Below are positions 30,640-39,157 of a stretch of 64,000 nt of DNA, piece after piece. This stretch comes from Enhygromyxa salina. GTDB lineage: Bacteria > Myxococcota_A > Polyangia > Nannocystales > Nannocystaceae. Location: positions 1 through 64,000 of the forward strand of contig NZ_PVNL01000004.1 in the NCBI RefSeq assembly GCF_002994635.1. The letters are read 5' to 3'. The notes beneath the pieces were generated by a model. It searched no databases. It was not told the DNA's origin and saw only the letters and a list, made by a program, of their open reading frames with translations. The stretch's first letter is position 1; each line of letters starts with the position of its first letter. The translations under genes were made by a program, and so were the position numbers.

Positions 30640-31092
30640 GTGACCACGTCTACTGGCCCCGGCGTGCACAAGCTCGCCATCGAGGTCCGCTTCGGTGACT
30701 GCGATCCCGCGGGCATCGTCTACTTCCCGCGCTTCTTCGACTTCTTCCATCAGGCCATGGAGACCTGGTTTCCGACTCACCTCGGGTTTGGGTACGACGA
30801 GTTCGTGCGGGTCCGCAAGCTCGGGTTTCCGGCCGTGCACACGGAGGCGGACTTCGAGCGGCCCAGCCGCTTTGGTGAGCGCATCGAGATCCACCAGCGC
30901 GTGACCAAGCTCGGGCGCAGCTCGATCGGGTTCGCCTACGAGGTCCACGGCGAAGACGGCCGGCGGGCGACCGGGCGCAGCGTGTGTGTGGTGATGAACC
31001 TCGACGAGCGCAGCCCCGAGCACGGCAAGTCGGTCGCGCTGCCCGAGCAGCTGCGCGCGCGGATCCTCGCGTTTGGGCTGTCCGATCATTGA
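30640..31092 (+). CDS. Acyl-CoA thioesterase (4-hydroxybenzoyl-CoA thioesterase/YbgC family)
   Basis: Encodes 150 residues from a GTG start; no other start in this frame fits better. Single hotdog-fold domain with the family motif FGDCDPAGIVYFPRFFDFFHQAM, in which an Asp is the usual catalytic residue. It would hydrolyse an acyl-CoA. It is divergent from the crotonase gene, with only 24 bases between starts, suggesting related acyl-CoA metabolism and shared regulation. The next gene starts 1 base after its stop. Confidence 0.88.
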   Translation: MTTSTGPGVHKLAIEVRFGDCDPAGIVYFPRFFDFFHQAMETWFPTHLGFGYDEFVRVRKLGFPAVHTEADFERPSRFGERIEIHQRVTKLGRSSIGFAYEVHGEDGRRATGRSVCVVMNLDERSPEHGKSVALPEQLRARILAFGLSDH

Positions 31093-31093
31093 T

Positions 31094-32164
31094 ATGCTGC
31101 CCGCGATGTCGCTGGGCGCCGTGGTCATCAGACTCCCTGTTGTCGCTGTGTTGGGCGTGAGCGCCTGCGCCGTGAGCGTGGAGGTCGCTGCGCCGACCCC
31201 CGCCGCGCCGACCAAGCTCGCGGCACCTGAACCGCAGGCCCCTCGGTGGGCTCAGGTGAGCGCGACCGTCACCCTCCATGCCGACCCCAGCGCCTCGGCG
31301 CAGCAGCTGAAATTCGCCCCCGGACCCGGGGGCGCGACGCAGCGCATCGTCGAGCTCCTCGATGCGCGCGAGGGGTGGTCGTTCGTCCGTACCGTGGTCC
31401 CGCGGCAAGCCGTGGCGCTCGGCTACGACGCCAGCATGGGCCTGGCGATCCTCGAGCTCGAAGGTTGGGTTCCCGCCGCACAGCTGCTCGCGCTCGAGCC
31501 GAGCGCGGCCGCGCCGGCCCCGTTGCCCATGGGTGAATTCAAGAGTGGGGTGTACGCCACCATCAAGCTGGTCCCGCAGGCGAACGTGGCCGCGGGGGTG
31601 ATCCTTCGCTGGCCCGACGGCCGCGTGGCGGGTCGGGTCGCCGAGGCCCACCACTTCTTCACGCCCGCGACGACCCGCTCGAACGCGGCGGCCGACACGG
31701 GCCCGGTCGAGCTGGCCTGCCACGAGCACCGGAGCGCACCTGGGCTCGGCGTGATTCAGGGATGGCTGTGCAGCGAGCCGGGGGAGCTCATCGCGACGGG
31801 GGCCACCACGGGCGTCCCGCTCGACCGCCCGCCAACGTCGGACGCGGGCGGCCCGGGGACCGAGCTGAAGGGCGCGCTCGACCGCGACATCATCAGCCGG
31901 ATCGTTCGCAGCCACCTCGGGGACGTCCGCAATTGCTACAACCAGGGTCTGGCCGTCGATCCGAAGCTGCAGGGTCGCGTGGCGATCAACTTCGTGATCA
32001 CCGGTGACGGCACGGTGGGCTCGGCCGTGGTCCAGGACGACAACCTCAGCGATGCCGCCGTCGGTCGGTGTATCGCCGCGGCCGTCACGACCTGGCGGTT
32101 CCCCAAGCCCCGCGGCGGTGGCAACGTGATCGTCACCTATCCATTCAACCTCACCCCTGGTTGA
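31094..32164 (+). CDS. Lipoprotein with C-terminal AgmX/PglI-type domain
   Basis: Encodes 356 residues from the ATG at 31094; the ATG at 31106 is an equally good start. A signal peptide ends in GVSAC (lipobox). The middle part has an SH3-like stretch (ARVSATVTLHADPSAS...GGATQRIVELLDAREGWSFVRT). The C-terminal 95 residues (GTELKGALDRDIISRIVRSHLGDVRNCYN... to YPFNL) match the AgmX/PglI domain, related to TonB C-terminal domains and known from myxobacterial gliding proteins. It would sit in the periplasm or outer membrane. Co-transcribed with the thioesterase by spacing, although the functions seem unrelated. Confidence 0.85.
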   Translation: MLPAMSLGAVVIRLPVVAVLGVSACAVSVEVAAPTPAAPTKLAAPEPQAPRWAQVSATVTLHADPSASAQQLKFAPGPGGATQRIVELLDAREGWSFVRTVVPRQAVALGYDASMGLAILELEGWVPAAQLLALEPSAAAPAPLPMGEFKSGVYATIKLVPQANVAAGVILRWPDGRVAGRVAEAHHFFTPATTRSNAAADTGPVELACHEHRSAPGLGVIQGWLCSEPGELIATGATTGVPLDRPPTSDAGGPGTELKGALDRDIISRIVRSHLGDVRNCYNQGLAVDPKLQGRVAINFVITGDGTVGSAVVQDDNLSDAAVGRCIAAAVTTWRFPKPRGGGNVIVTYPFNLTPG

Positions 32165-32176
32165 CGCATGCGCAGA

Positions 32177-32208
32177 CTGTTCTCAGCTCGGGCCCGAGCT
32201 GAAAACAG
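32177..32208. repeat. 32-bp palindrome of the CTGTTTTCAGCTCGGG element
   Basis: CTGTTCTCAGCTCGGG followed immediately by CCCGAGCTGAAAACAG, with one mismatch in 16 bp. The same 16-mer is tandemly repeated at 14534-14653. It sits between two convergent genes (32164 and 32211), where it could act as a bidirectional terminator, though it lacks a long T-tract on either strand. Confidence 0.7.
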
Positions 32209-32210
32209 CC

Positions 32211-32861
32211 TCAGCCAAGCCGGGTGACAAACCATTCGCGCGCCAGCTCCGCGACGATCTCCAGCTTACCGGGCTCTTCGAACAAGTGGGAGGCGCCGGG
32301 CACGATCTGCAGCTCGTGCTCGCAGCGCAGCGCGGCGGCGGCCTGCCTGTTCATCGAGATGACCGGCTCATCGAGCTCGCCAACCAGCAACAGCGTGGGC
32401 GCCTGGACCCGGGGCAGGTACGCGGCGGCGAGATCGGGCCGCCCGCCGCGAGAGACCACGGCGCCGACCTCGAAGGGACGCTCGGCCGCCGCGACCAACG
32501 CCGCCGCGGCCCCCGTGCTGGCGCCGAACAGCCCGATCCGAAGCGCCTGGGTCTGCGACCGCTGCTGCAGCCAGTCGATTGTGCCGATCAAGCGGTGGCC
32601 GAGCAGCGCGATGTCGAATCTGAGCTCGCGGGTCAGCTCGTCGACGGTGTGTTCGTTGGGGGTCAAGAGGTCGAACAACAGGGTCGAGAGCCCGCGCTGG
32701 GTCAGCTTGCTGGCCACATGGCGATTGCGCGAGCTGAACCGGCTGCTGCCGCTGCCATGCGCGAATACGACGATCCCACCCGCGCCCGGCACGAGGGTCA
32801 GATCGCCCTCGAGCTCGACTTCACCCGACTGAACGGTGACGGAGGTGATCGTGCGCTTCAT
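32211..32861 (-). CDS. Dienelactone hydrolase-like alpha/beta hydrolase
   Basis: Encodes 216 residues from the ATG at 32861. An alpha/beta-hydrolase core is visible: the nucleophile elbow GLFGASTGAAAAL (Ser in GxSxG), a later Asp (LLVGELDEPV), and the His in VPGASHLFEEPG. No signal peptide. It would hydrolyse a small ester or lactone, and the substrate cannot be stated. It starts 7 bases after the phosphoribosyltransferase stop, a pairing often seen in bacteria. Confidence 0.85.
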   Translation of the reverse strand: MKRTITSVTVQSGEVELEGDLTLVPGAGGIVVFAHGSGSSRFSSRNRHVASKLTQRGLSTLLFDLLTPNEHTVDELTRELRFDIALLGHRLIGTIDWLQQRSQTQALRIGLFGASTGAAAALVAAAERPFEVGAVVSRGGRPDLAAAYLPRVQAPTLLLVGELDEPVISMNRQAAAALRCEHELQIVPGASHLFEEPGKLEIVAELAREWFVTRLG

Positions 32862-32868
32862 TTGCGTG

Positions 32869-33591
32869 TCACAGGCGCGACCCTGGTTTGTCGCCCACTC
32901 GCGGGTGGCCCGGGGTGCTGGCCGCCGTGCTGGAGTGCTGGGCCGCGGCCAACAGCTGGCGCACCTGCTCGTCGCTCGTCTGATTGAAGTCTTGGTACCA
33001 CTGGCCGATCGCCCAGAACGGAGATGGCGTGGCCAGACAGACCACGTGATCCGCCTCGCGCTCGAGCACGCGCACCGTGTCAGGGGCGCCAACGGGCACC
33101 GCCACGACCACGCGAGCGGGGCGGCTCTTTCGCAATGCAGCAATCGCGGCGCGCATGGTCGCGCCCGTGGCCACGCCGTCGTCGACCAAGATGACCACGC
33201 GCCCCGCCAGCTCGGGCCGCGGCTGGTCGCCCCGATAGACCCGCTCGCGCCGCTCGAGCTCGCGTTGTTCGGCGGCGGCGACGGCGTCGATTGCTCGATC
33301 CGAGACGCCGAGGTTGCGGATGATGTCTCGGTTGAGGATCCGAACGCCGCCGCTGGCGATCGCACCCGCGGCCAGCTCCGCGTGCCCGGGGACGCCCAGC
33401 TTGCGAACCAGCATGATGTCCAGCGTCGCGCCGAGCTGGTCGGCGATCTCGAACGCGACGGGCACGCCACCGCGTGGCAGGGCCAGCACCAGCGGATCCT
33501 CGTCGGCGTACTGACCGGCGAGCGCGGTTGCCAGCGCCCGTCCGGCGGTGCTCCGATCTCGCAGCGGAAGGTCGATGTCATCGCCAAGCAT
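32869..33591 (-). CDS. Phosphoribosyltransferase-family protein
   Basis: Encodes 240 residues from the ATG at 33591; the frame is open to a GTG at 33618. The PRPP-binding motif VVILVDDGVATGATM is clear, preceded by LVLALPRGGVPVA. This is the group of uncertain-substrate phosphoribosyltransferases, usually next to an alpha/beta hydrolase, as here. No membrane segments. Its role may be in nucleotide salvage or an unknown transferase reaction. Confidence 0.88.
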   Translation of the reverse strand: MLGDDIDLPLRDRSTAGRALATALAGQYADEDPLVLALPRGGVPVAFEIADQLGATLDIMLVRKLGVPGHAELAAGAIASGGVRILNRDIIRNLGVSDRAIDAVAAAEQRELERRERVYRGDQPRPELAGRVVILVDDGVATGATMRAAIAALRKSRPARVVVAVPVGAPDTVRVLEREADHVVCLATPSPFWAIGQWYQDFNQTSDEQVRQLLAAAQHSSTAASTPGHPRVGDKPGSRL

Positions 33592-33752
33592 GGACGATGG
33601 TCGTAGCACCCGCACCACGACATTTCAAAACCCGCGACGATGCAATATGAGTGACGCGCAGTGCCCGAACAGCACATTGGGTGAATGTCGCAAATAGGGG
33701 TTGCGCTAGCTCAATTCAGGCGCAGTTTTTTTGGACACACAGCAGGTCCAAC

Positions 33753-34961
33753 ATGATCGACGCGAGCACCGAAACCCAGCTGAGCGAGGCGCAGAGCCTG
33801 ATGGCAAGCTTTGCGGCGCGCACTGGCCTGGCACCGGAGCGCTCGTTGCCAACCCGCTACCTGTGGACCGACGCGTTCGCTGTCTGCAATTTCCTGGCGC
33901 TCGCCAGGGCGCACTTACAGCAGCGCAATCTCTACCTCGAGCTGGCCGGTCGGCTGGTTCGCCAGGTCCACCGCCGGCTCGGCTATTACCGTGAGGGTGA
34001 CGTTCATCAGGGGCCACTCAGCGCGCTCCCGGTCTGGGAGGCGGACCAACAACCCACCGTCGGGGGCCTGCGGATCGGCAACCCGCGACCGGAGCGACGC
34101 GCTGGCGAGCGCTTCGATCCGCAGAACGAGGCCGAGCGGGACGGTCAGTACTTTCACTATTTGACCAAGTGGATGCATGCCCTCAATCAAATGGGCACCC
34201 AGACCGGTGACCCGATCTATCACCGCTGGGCGCGGGAGCTGGCGTGCACTGCGCACAGCGCATTCGCCCGCGACGCCGCGGCCGGGCGAATGTTCTGGAA
34301 GATGAGCGTCGACCTCGAGCGTCCGCTGGTCGCCTCGATGTCACGAACCATGGCCCAGCATGATCCGCTCGACGCGTTGATCACCTACTGCCAATTGCAG
34401 TCGTCGCCGTCGGGCGGCGGGCCCGACTTGCGGGGCGAGATTCACGACGCGGCCGGAATGTGTGCGGGCGCCACCTGGGCGATCGACGACGCCCTGGGTA
34501 TTGGTGACTTGCTGATCAACGCGGGCCGCGTCGCGCAGATCGCCGCACCCGATGCCGTCAGCGCGCTCAACACAATCGACGCCGCAGATCGACTCGATGT
34601 CATCGACGCCATCCAGCCCGGGCAATTGCTCGAGGAGCTGCTCGAGTCGGCGCGCGCCGGGCTGTCGAGGTTTGCGGGCTCCGACGCGCTCGCCCAGCCC
34701 CCGGACCGGCGGACCGCGTCTGGCGAGCTCGAGCTGGCGATCGGGCTCGCGGCCCTGCCCGTGGTCGCGCGCAGTCGGCCGCCCGGGTGCGGAGACAAAC
34801 CGGCGAGGGTGGACCGACTGGCCCCTTACCAGTCGATGCGCAGCAAGATCGTGGGGTTCTGGCGGGGCGTGCGAGCCCGCAGGGACGCGGCGCAACAGGA
34901 CGTCGACGCGGTGATGCTGGCCACGGCGCTGGTGCCCGATGGGTTCGTCGTCTTGCGCTGA
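33753..34961 (+). CDS. Hypothetical protein, possibly alpha-toroid fold
   Basis: Encodes 402 residues from the ATG at 33753. No signal peptide. The sequence is mainly helical with aromatic/acidic clusters (RYLWTDAFAVCNFLALA, QYFHYLTKWMHALNQMG, MFWKMSVDLERPL). The spaced paired helices recall a six-hairpin alpha/alpha-barrel as in glycoside hydrolases, but no known motif is evident and this is only a guess. A polar tail ends VPDGFVVLR. It stands alone on this strand between a divergent phosphoribosyltransferase and a downstream protease. Confidence 0.75.
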   Translation: MIDASTETQLSEAQSLMASFAARTGLAPERSLPTRYLWTDAFAVCNFLALARAHLQQRNLYLELAGRLVRQVHRRLGYYREGDVHQGPLSALPVWEADQQPTVGGLRIGNPRPERRAGERFDPQNEAERDGQYFHYLTKWMHALNQMGTQTGDPIYHRWARELACTAHSAFARDAAAGRMFWKMSVDLERPLVASMSRTMAQHDPLDALITYCQLQSSPSGGGPDLRGEIHDAAGMCAGATWAIDDALGIGDLLINAGRVAQIAAPDAVSALNTIDAADRLDVIDAIQPGQLLEELLESARAGLSRFAGSDALAQPPDRRTASGELELAIGLAALPVVARSRPPGCGDKPARVDRLAPYQSMRSKIVGFWRGVRARRDAAQQDVDAVMLATALVPDGFVVLR

Positions 34962-35070
34962 GTCTTCCGCTGACGACTGGGGGCAAGCGGCAGTTTGGAG
35001 CTTGCGCAATGCTTGCGCATTGCCACCTGTGGACGGACGTGGAGCCAGAGCTGGGCCAAACTCGCATACG

Positions 35071-36240
35071 ATGAAGTGGGCCTGGCGCATCGCCCGAATT
35101 GCGGGGATCGACGTACGCGTGCACGTGACATTTTTCGTGTTGCTCGCGTGGATTGCCTGGATCAGCTACGCGTCGGCCGGCACCGCCGCCGCTGCGCTGC
35201 ATGGCCTGTTGCTGGTGTTGCTGGTGTTCTCGATCGTGATCCTCCACGAGCTCGGCCACGCGCTCACGGCCCGGCGGTTCGGCATCAAGACCCGCAGCAT
35301 CACCCTGCTCCCGATCGGCGGGGTCGCTTCGCTCGAGCGCATGCCCGACGATCCGCGCCAGGAGCTGCTCGTCGCCATCGCTGGTCCCGCGGTGAACCTG
35401 GGACTGGCGGCGATCTTGGCGGTGGTCGCGGTGTCGCTCGGTCAGCCGCTGGCGCTCGGGGTCATGCTCGAGTCCGCGAGCGGGTCGGTTCCCCTGCTCA
35501 CGCAGCTGGTCTGGATCAACCTCGCGCTGGGCGTGTTCAACCTGCTCCCGGCATTTCCCATGGATGGCGGTCGGGTCCTGCGCGCGCTGTTGGCTTTGCG
35601 CGTCTCGGATATTCGGGCGACCCGGATCGCGGCGGGCCTGGGCCAGGCGATGGCCGTGGTGCTGGGGATCACCGGGCTGTTCGTCGATCCCCTGTTGATC
35701 TTCATCGCGCTGTTCCTGTGGATGGGGGCATCGGGCGAGGCGCGGCTGGCCGAGGCCAAGCACGCGGCCCACGGAGTCCCGGTCGCGACCGCGATGGTCC
35801 GGGAGTTCGAGGCGATGAGCCCGGAGCTCCCCGTCGCGGTCCCGCTGCGTCGGGTGCTCGAGACCTTTCAGCATGACTTTCCAGTGGTCGCCAATGGGCG
35901 CGTGGTCGGCATGCTCGGGCGCGAGGCGATGCTGCGGGCCCTGGCTGGACCGGGTCCAGAGGTGCCGATCGGCGCAGTGATGAACCGCGATCCCAAGCGC
36001 GTGCACCCGAGCGACGACCTCGACGACGCGTTCTTGCAGGTGCTGGCGCAGGGCGAGGCGCTGCCCGTGATCGACGGCCACGACCGGCTCGTCGGGGTCC
36101 TGACGAGCGAGAGCGTGGCCGAGCTGTTGCTGGTCCGCGAGGCGATGGGAGCTCGGGCCGCCCGAGGGGCGGGTGGCTCGAACCTGGCGGCCGCGCGGAT
36201 GCTCGAGCTCGCGGTCGGTGGCCCGTCGCCCGAGCTGTGA
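35071..36240 (+). CDS. Site-2 protease (M50 family) with C-terminal CBS pair
   Basis: Encodes 389 residues. Six hydrophobic helices surround the zinc motif HELGH (residues 59-63), followed by the second ligand motif NLLPAFPMDGGR (about 156-167). The C-terminal 120 residues are two CBS-like modules (PVVANGRVVGMLGREAMLR; LPVIDGHDRLVGVLTS), as in Rip3 or Synechocystis-type site-2 proteases, which bind nucleotides. The protein would cleave membrane-embedded regulators such as anti-sigma factors. Start ATG at 35071; codons upstream look non-coding. No clear target gene is adjacent. Confidence 0.92.
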   Translation: MKWAWRIARIAGIDVRVHVTFFVLLAWIAWISYASAGTAAAALHGLLLVLLVFSIVILHELGHALTARRFGIKTRSITLLPIGGVASLERMPDDPRQELLVAIAGPAVNLGLAAILAVVAVSLGQPLALGVMLESASGSVPLLTQLVWINLALGVFNLLPAFPMDGGRVLRALLALRVSDIRATRIAAGLGQAMAVVLGITGLFVDPLLIFIALFLWMGASGEARLAEAKHAAHGVPVATAMVREFEAMSPELPVAVPLRRVLETFQHDFPVVANGRVVGMLGREAMLRALAGPGPEVPIGAVMNRDPKRVHPSDDLDDAFLQVLAQGEALPVIDGHDRLVGVLTSESVAELLLVREAMGARAARGAGGSNLAAARMLELAVGGPSPEL

Positions 36241-36266
36241 GCGGCGGCCCGAGCTGTGAGCGGCGG
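36228..36266 (+). repeat. 19-bp tandem duplication over the protease stop codon
   Basis: GCCCGAGCTGTGAGCGGCG occurs twice in tandem, including a copy of the stop codon, so the duplication does not alter the protein. Confidence 0.7.
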
Positions 36267-36370
36267 CAGTCAGGGTCCGCGAGGCTGCCTGTGGGGGCTG
36301 CAAACCTGTGGCACAGTGTTGCGGCCGTGCGCCGGACTCTCCACTCGAGTCTGGCGCCTCGCGAATTACA

Positions 36371-38488
36371 ATGCGCTGTCTCGCAAGCCTGACGTTGATC
36401 CTCGCCATCTCTGGTTGCGCCACCGTCTCGCATGAGCGCCCGCTGCCGCTGACCAAGCTGCGCCTGTACGAGACGGGCGTGGGCTACTACGAGCGCGCAG
36501 GCGAGCTCGGCGGCCCAGACGGCGCGGCGCTGCCCGTGCCGTCGGGGCACCTCGATGACGCGCTCAAGAGCCTGGTCGTGCTCGGCGAGGACGGCACGGT
36601 CCGCTCGATCGCGTTCGACAGCCGTCAGAGCCCAGCGGTCGCGCGGGCCCGCGCTGGGCTGCCGCCCCAGTCCGACGCCCCGATCCGGGTCCACGACGTG
36701 CTGCTCGGGCTGCGCGGCCACGAGCTCATCTTGCAGCACGGGCGCAAGCGCGTGCGGGGTCGGCTGGTCGATGTGATCGGGGTCCCCGACGCCGATCGCC
36801 TCGGGGTTCAGCCAACCGAGACCAACCCAGGCCCGACCACCGCGGAGCAAGCCGGGGCCGTGCCCGACAAGACCTTCGCGCTGGTGGTCACCGCGACCGG
36901 GCGCTACCGCCGGGTCGACGTCGCGACGATCGACGAGATCACCCCGGTCGATCCAGGCGTTCGCGCGCGCATGCAGGCGGCGCTCGACGCCGGCCTGGCC
37001 CTGCACAGCAACGCCCGCGGGCAGCTCGAGGTCGAGGGCAAGGGCGCGGCGGTTCGCCTGGGGTACCTGGCCGAGTCCCCGGTCTGGCGGGCCAGCTACC
37101 GGCTCGTGCTCGACCCGACCAAGCCCAGCGCGCTGCAGGGCTGGGCGCTCGTGCACAACGACACCGAGGAAGACTGGGACGACATCACCCTCGAGCTGGT
37201 CAACGGCCGGCCCGACTCGTTCTTGTTCCCGCTCGCTGCGCCTCGCTATGACCGGCGTGATCTCGTGGTGCCCGACCGCGAGCTGTCGAGCGTGCCGCAG
37301 CTGCTCGACACCACACCCGACGCGATGTGGGGCGATTTCCTGGACACGGAGCTGATCACCTACGGCAGCGGGGGCGGCACCGGCACCGGCTATGGCTACG
37401 GCAGCGGGCATGGCTCGATGGGGCGGCGCAGCGGCTCGATCGGGCGGGTCGAGCTGGGCAGCAGCGATCTGGTCGCGGTCGGCAACCTGGCCGAGCTCGC
37501 GGTCGGGCAGGGGCGCGAGACCAAGACCGCGTTCGTGTATGGTGCTGGCGAGGCGCTGGATCTGGCCGCCGGTCGCTCGGCCATGGTTCCGTTCCTACAG
37601 TCGTCGGTCGAGTCGGCGGCGATGACCTGGTTCGATGGCTTCTCGTCGGGCACCGCCCGCCACGCGGTCCAGGTGCTCAACAGCACGGCGCAGACGCTGC
37701 CCTCGGGCACGCTCGCGGTGTTCGGCGACGGAGGGTTCGCGGGCGAGACCGTGCTCCCGCGGCTCAAGCCCGGGGAGCGGCGCTTCCTCGAGATCGGCGA
37801 CGACCCCGACACCGAGCTGACGATCGTCAGCCGCGAGTCGGCCGACCTGCCCAAGCAGCTCGTCAGTGCTCGGGGCGACCTGCAAGAGCACTTCTTGCGG
37901 ACCACCACGATCGTGCTGGACCTGGCAAACCGCAGCGGGCAGGCCCGGCAGGTGCACGTGGTCGTCGACGCGGGCAGCAACACCACGATCAACGGCGCGG
38001 ACAGGGTCGACTTCGACGTCGACCGCGGGCATCCGCTGGCGATCTTCGAGCTTCAACCCAACGCCCGAGTCGAGGCCCGCAAGCTCGTGATCCAAGAGGG
38101 GCTGTCGCGCACCACCAGCGTCACCAGCCTCGCGCTGATCCGGGTCGAGCGGCTGTCGACGGCCGCGTCGCTCACTGCGCCCGAGCGCGCGGTCATGAAG
38201 GCGACCCACGAGCGGCTGACCGAGCTGCGCGCCGCCGAGGCCGAGGTCGCGCGGCTCGACGCCGAGATCGTCACGATCACCGCCGACATCGAGCGCCTGC
38301 GGGGGCACCTGGAGGCGATGTCGGGTGACAGCGCGGGCGAGAAGGGGCCGCTGGTCACTCGCCTGCTGAGCACCGAAGACCAGCTGCAGGTGCGCCGTCG
38401 TGAGCTCGCCGCCGCCAAGGCCAAGGTCGACGAGCGCGTCGAGGTGACTCGCTCGACGCTGACGGCGCTCGCGCGTCCGACGGACTGA
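36371..38488 (+). CDS. DUF4139-like lipoprotein
   Basis: Encodes 705 residues. A signal peptide ends in the lipobox ISGC. The protein has the layout of the DUF4139 (mucoidy-inhibitor-like) family: an N-terminal domain, a central beta-rich region (VRLGYLAESPVWRASYRLVLDP, LVHNDTEEDWDDITLELVNGRP), a Gly/Ser/Tyr-rich linker near residue 340 (GSGGGTGTGYGYG), and a C-terminal coiled coil (LRAAEAEVARLDAEIVTITADIERLRG, split here from about residue 620). It is likely an envelope protein. Its function in this family is unknown to me beyond envelope location. Confidence 0.85.
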   Translation: MRCLASLTLILAISGCATVSHERPLPLTKLRLYETGVGYYERAGELGGPDGAALPVPSGHLDDALKSLVVLGEDGTVRSIAFDSRQSPAVARARAGLPPQSDAPIRVHDVLLGLRGHELILQHGRKRVRGRLVDVIGVPDADRLGVQPTETNPGPTTAEQAGAVPDKTFALVVTATGRYRRVDVATIDEITPVDPGVRARMQAALDAGLALHSNARGQLEVEGKGAAVRLGYLAESPVWRASYRLVLDPTKPSALQGWALVHNDTEEDWDDITLELVNGRPDSFLFPLAAPRYDRRDLVVPDRELSSVPQLLDTTPDAMWGDFLDTELITYGSGGGTGTGYGYGSGHGSMGRRSGSIGRVELGSSDLVAVGNLAELAVGQGRETKTAFVYGAGEALDLAAGRSAMVPFLQSSVESAAMTWFDGFSSGTARHAVQVLNSTAQTLPSGTLAVFGDGGFAGETVLPRLKPGERRFLEIGDDPDTELTIVSRESADLPKQLVSARGDLQEHFLRTTTIVLDLANRSGQARQVHVVVDAGSNTTINGADRVDFDVDRGHPLAIFELQPNARVEARKLVIQEGLSRTTSVTSLALIRVERLSTAASLTAPERAVMKATHERLTELRAAEAEVARLDAEIVTITADIERLRGHLEAMSGDSAGEKGPLVTRLLSTEDQLQVRRRELAAAKAKVDERVEVTRSTLTALARPTD

Positions 38489-38542
38489 CGACAAACGGAC
38501 TGGCCGTGCGACGGGCACGTCATCCACGCTACGCTCGCGCGC

Positions 38543-39157
38543 GTGGCCAGGCGCGAGCGGCTGTCGGTGCTTCGGGCGGAGATCGCCGCTTGCACGCTGT
38601 GCGCGTCGAGCCTGCCGCTCGGACCGCGGCCGGTCGTGCAGTTCTCGAGGCGCAGCCGCGTGGTCTTGATCGGCCAGGCACCGGGAACGAAGGTCCACGC
38701 GAGCGGCGTGCCGTGGGACGACGCCTCGGGCGACAACCTGCGCGAGTGGCTGCAGGTCACGCCGTCGGAATTCTATGATCCCGATCGCTTCGCGCTGGTC
38801 CCCATGGGGTTTTGCTACCCGGGCAAGAAGCCGGGTGGCGACGCGCCGCCGCGGCCCGAGTGTGCGCCCGCGTGGCACCAGCGGATCCTCGATCAGCTCC
38901 CCGCGGACGCGTTGATCGTCCTGCTCGGGCAGTACGCCCAGCGTCACTACCTGGGCAGGGCAGCCAAGCGCACGCTGACCGAGACCGTGCGCGCGTTCCC
39001 GGACTACCTGCCCCGATTCATGCCGCTGCCCCACCCGAGCTGGCGCTCACGCCTGTGGATGCAAAAGCACCCGTGGTTCGAGGCCGAGCTGCTGCCCGCG
39101 CTGCGCCAGACTACGACCACCCCTTGCGGCGGAACAGCACCAACAACCCGATCGTGA
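38543..39157 (+). CDS. Uracil-DNA glycosylase family protein
   Basis: Encodes 204 residues from a GTG. The UDG fold motifs are GQAPGTKVHASGVPWDD and MPLPHPSWR. Four cysteines sit where family-4/5 enzymes bind a [4Fe-4S] cluster: Cys17 and Cys20 (CTLC), Cys91 and Cys107, with a 15-residue gap. It would remove uracil or a similar base in repair. Its stop lies 47 bases inside the convergent CorA gene, so the two 3' ends overlap. Confidence 0.85.
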   Translation: MARRERLSVLRAEIAACTLCASSLPLGPRPVVQFSRRSRVVLIGQAPGTKVHASGVPWDDASGDNLREWLQVTPSEFYDPDRFALVPMGFCYPGKKPGGDAPPRPECAPAWHQRILDQLPADALIVLLGQYAQRHYLGRAAKRTLTETVRAFPDYLPRFMPLPHPSWRSRLWMQKHPWFEAELLPALRQTTTTPCGGTAPTTRS

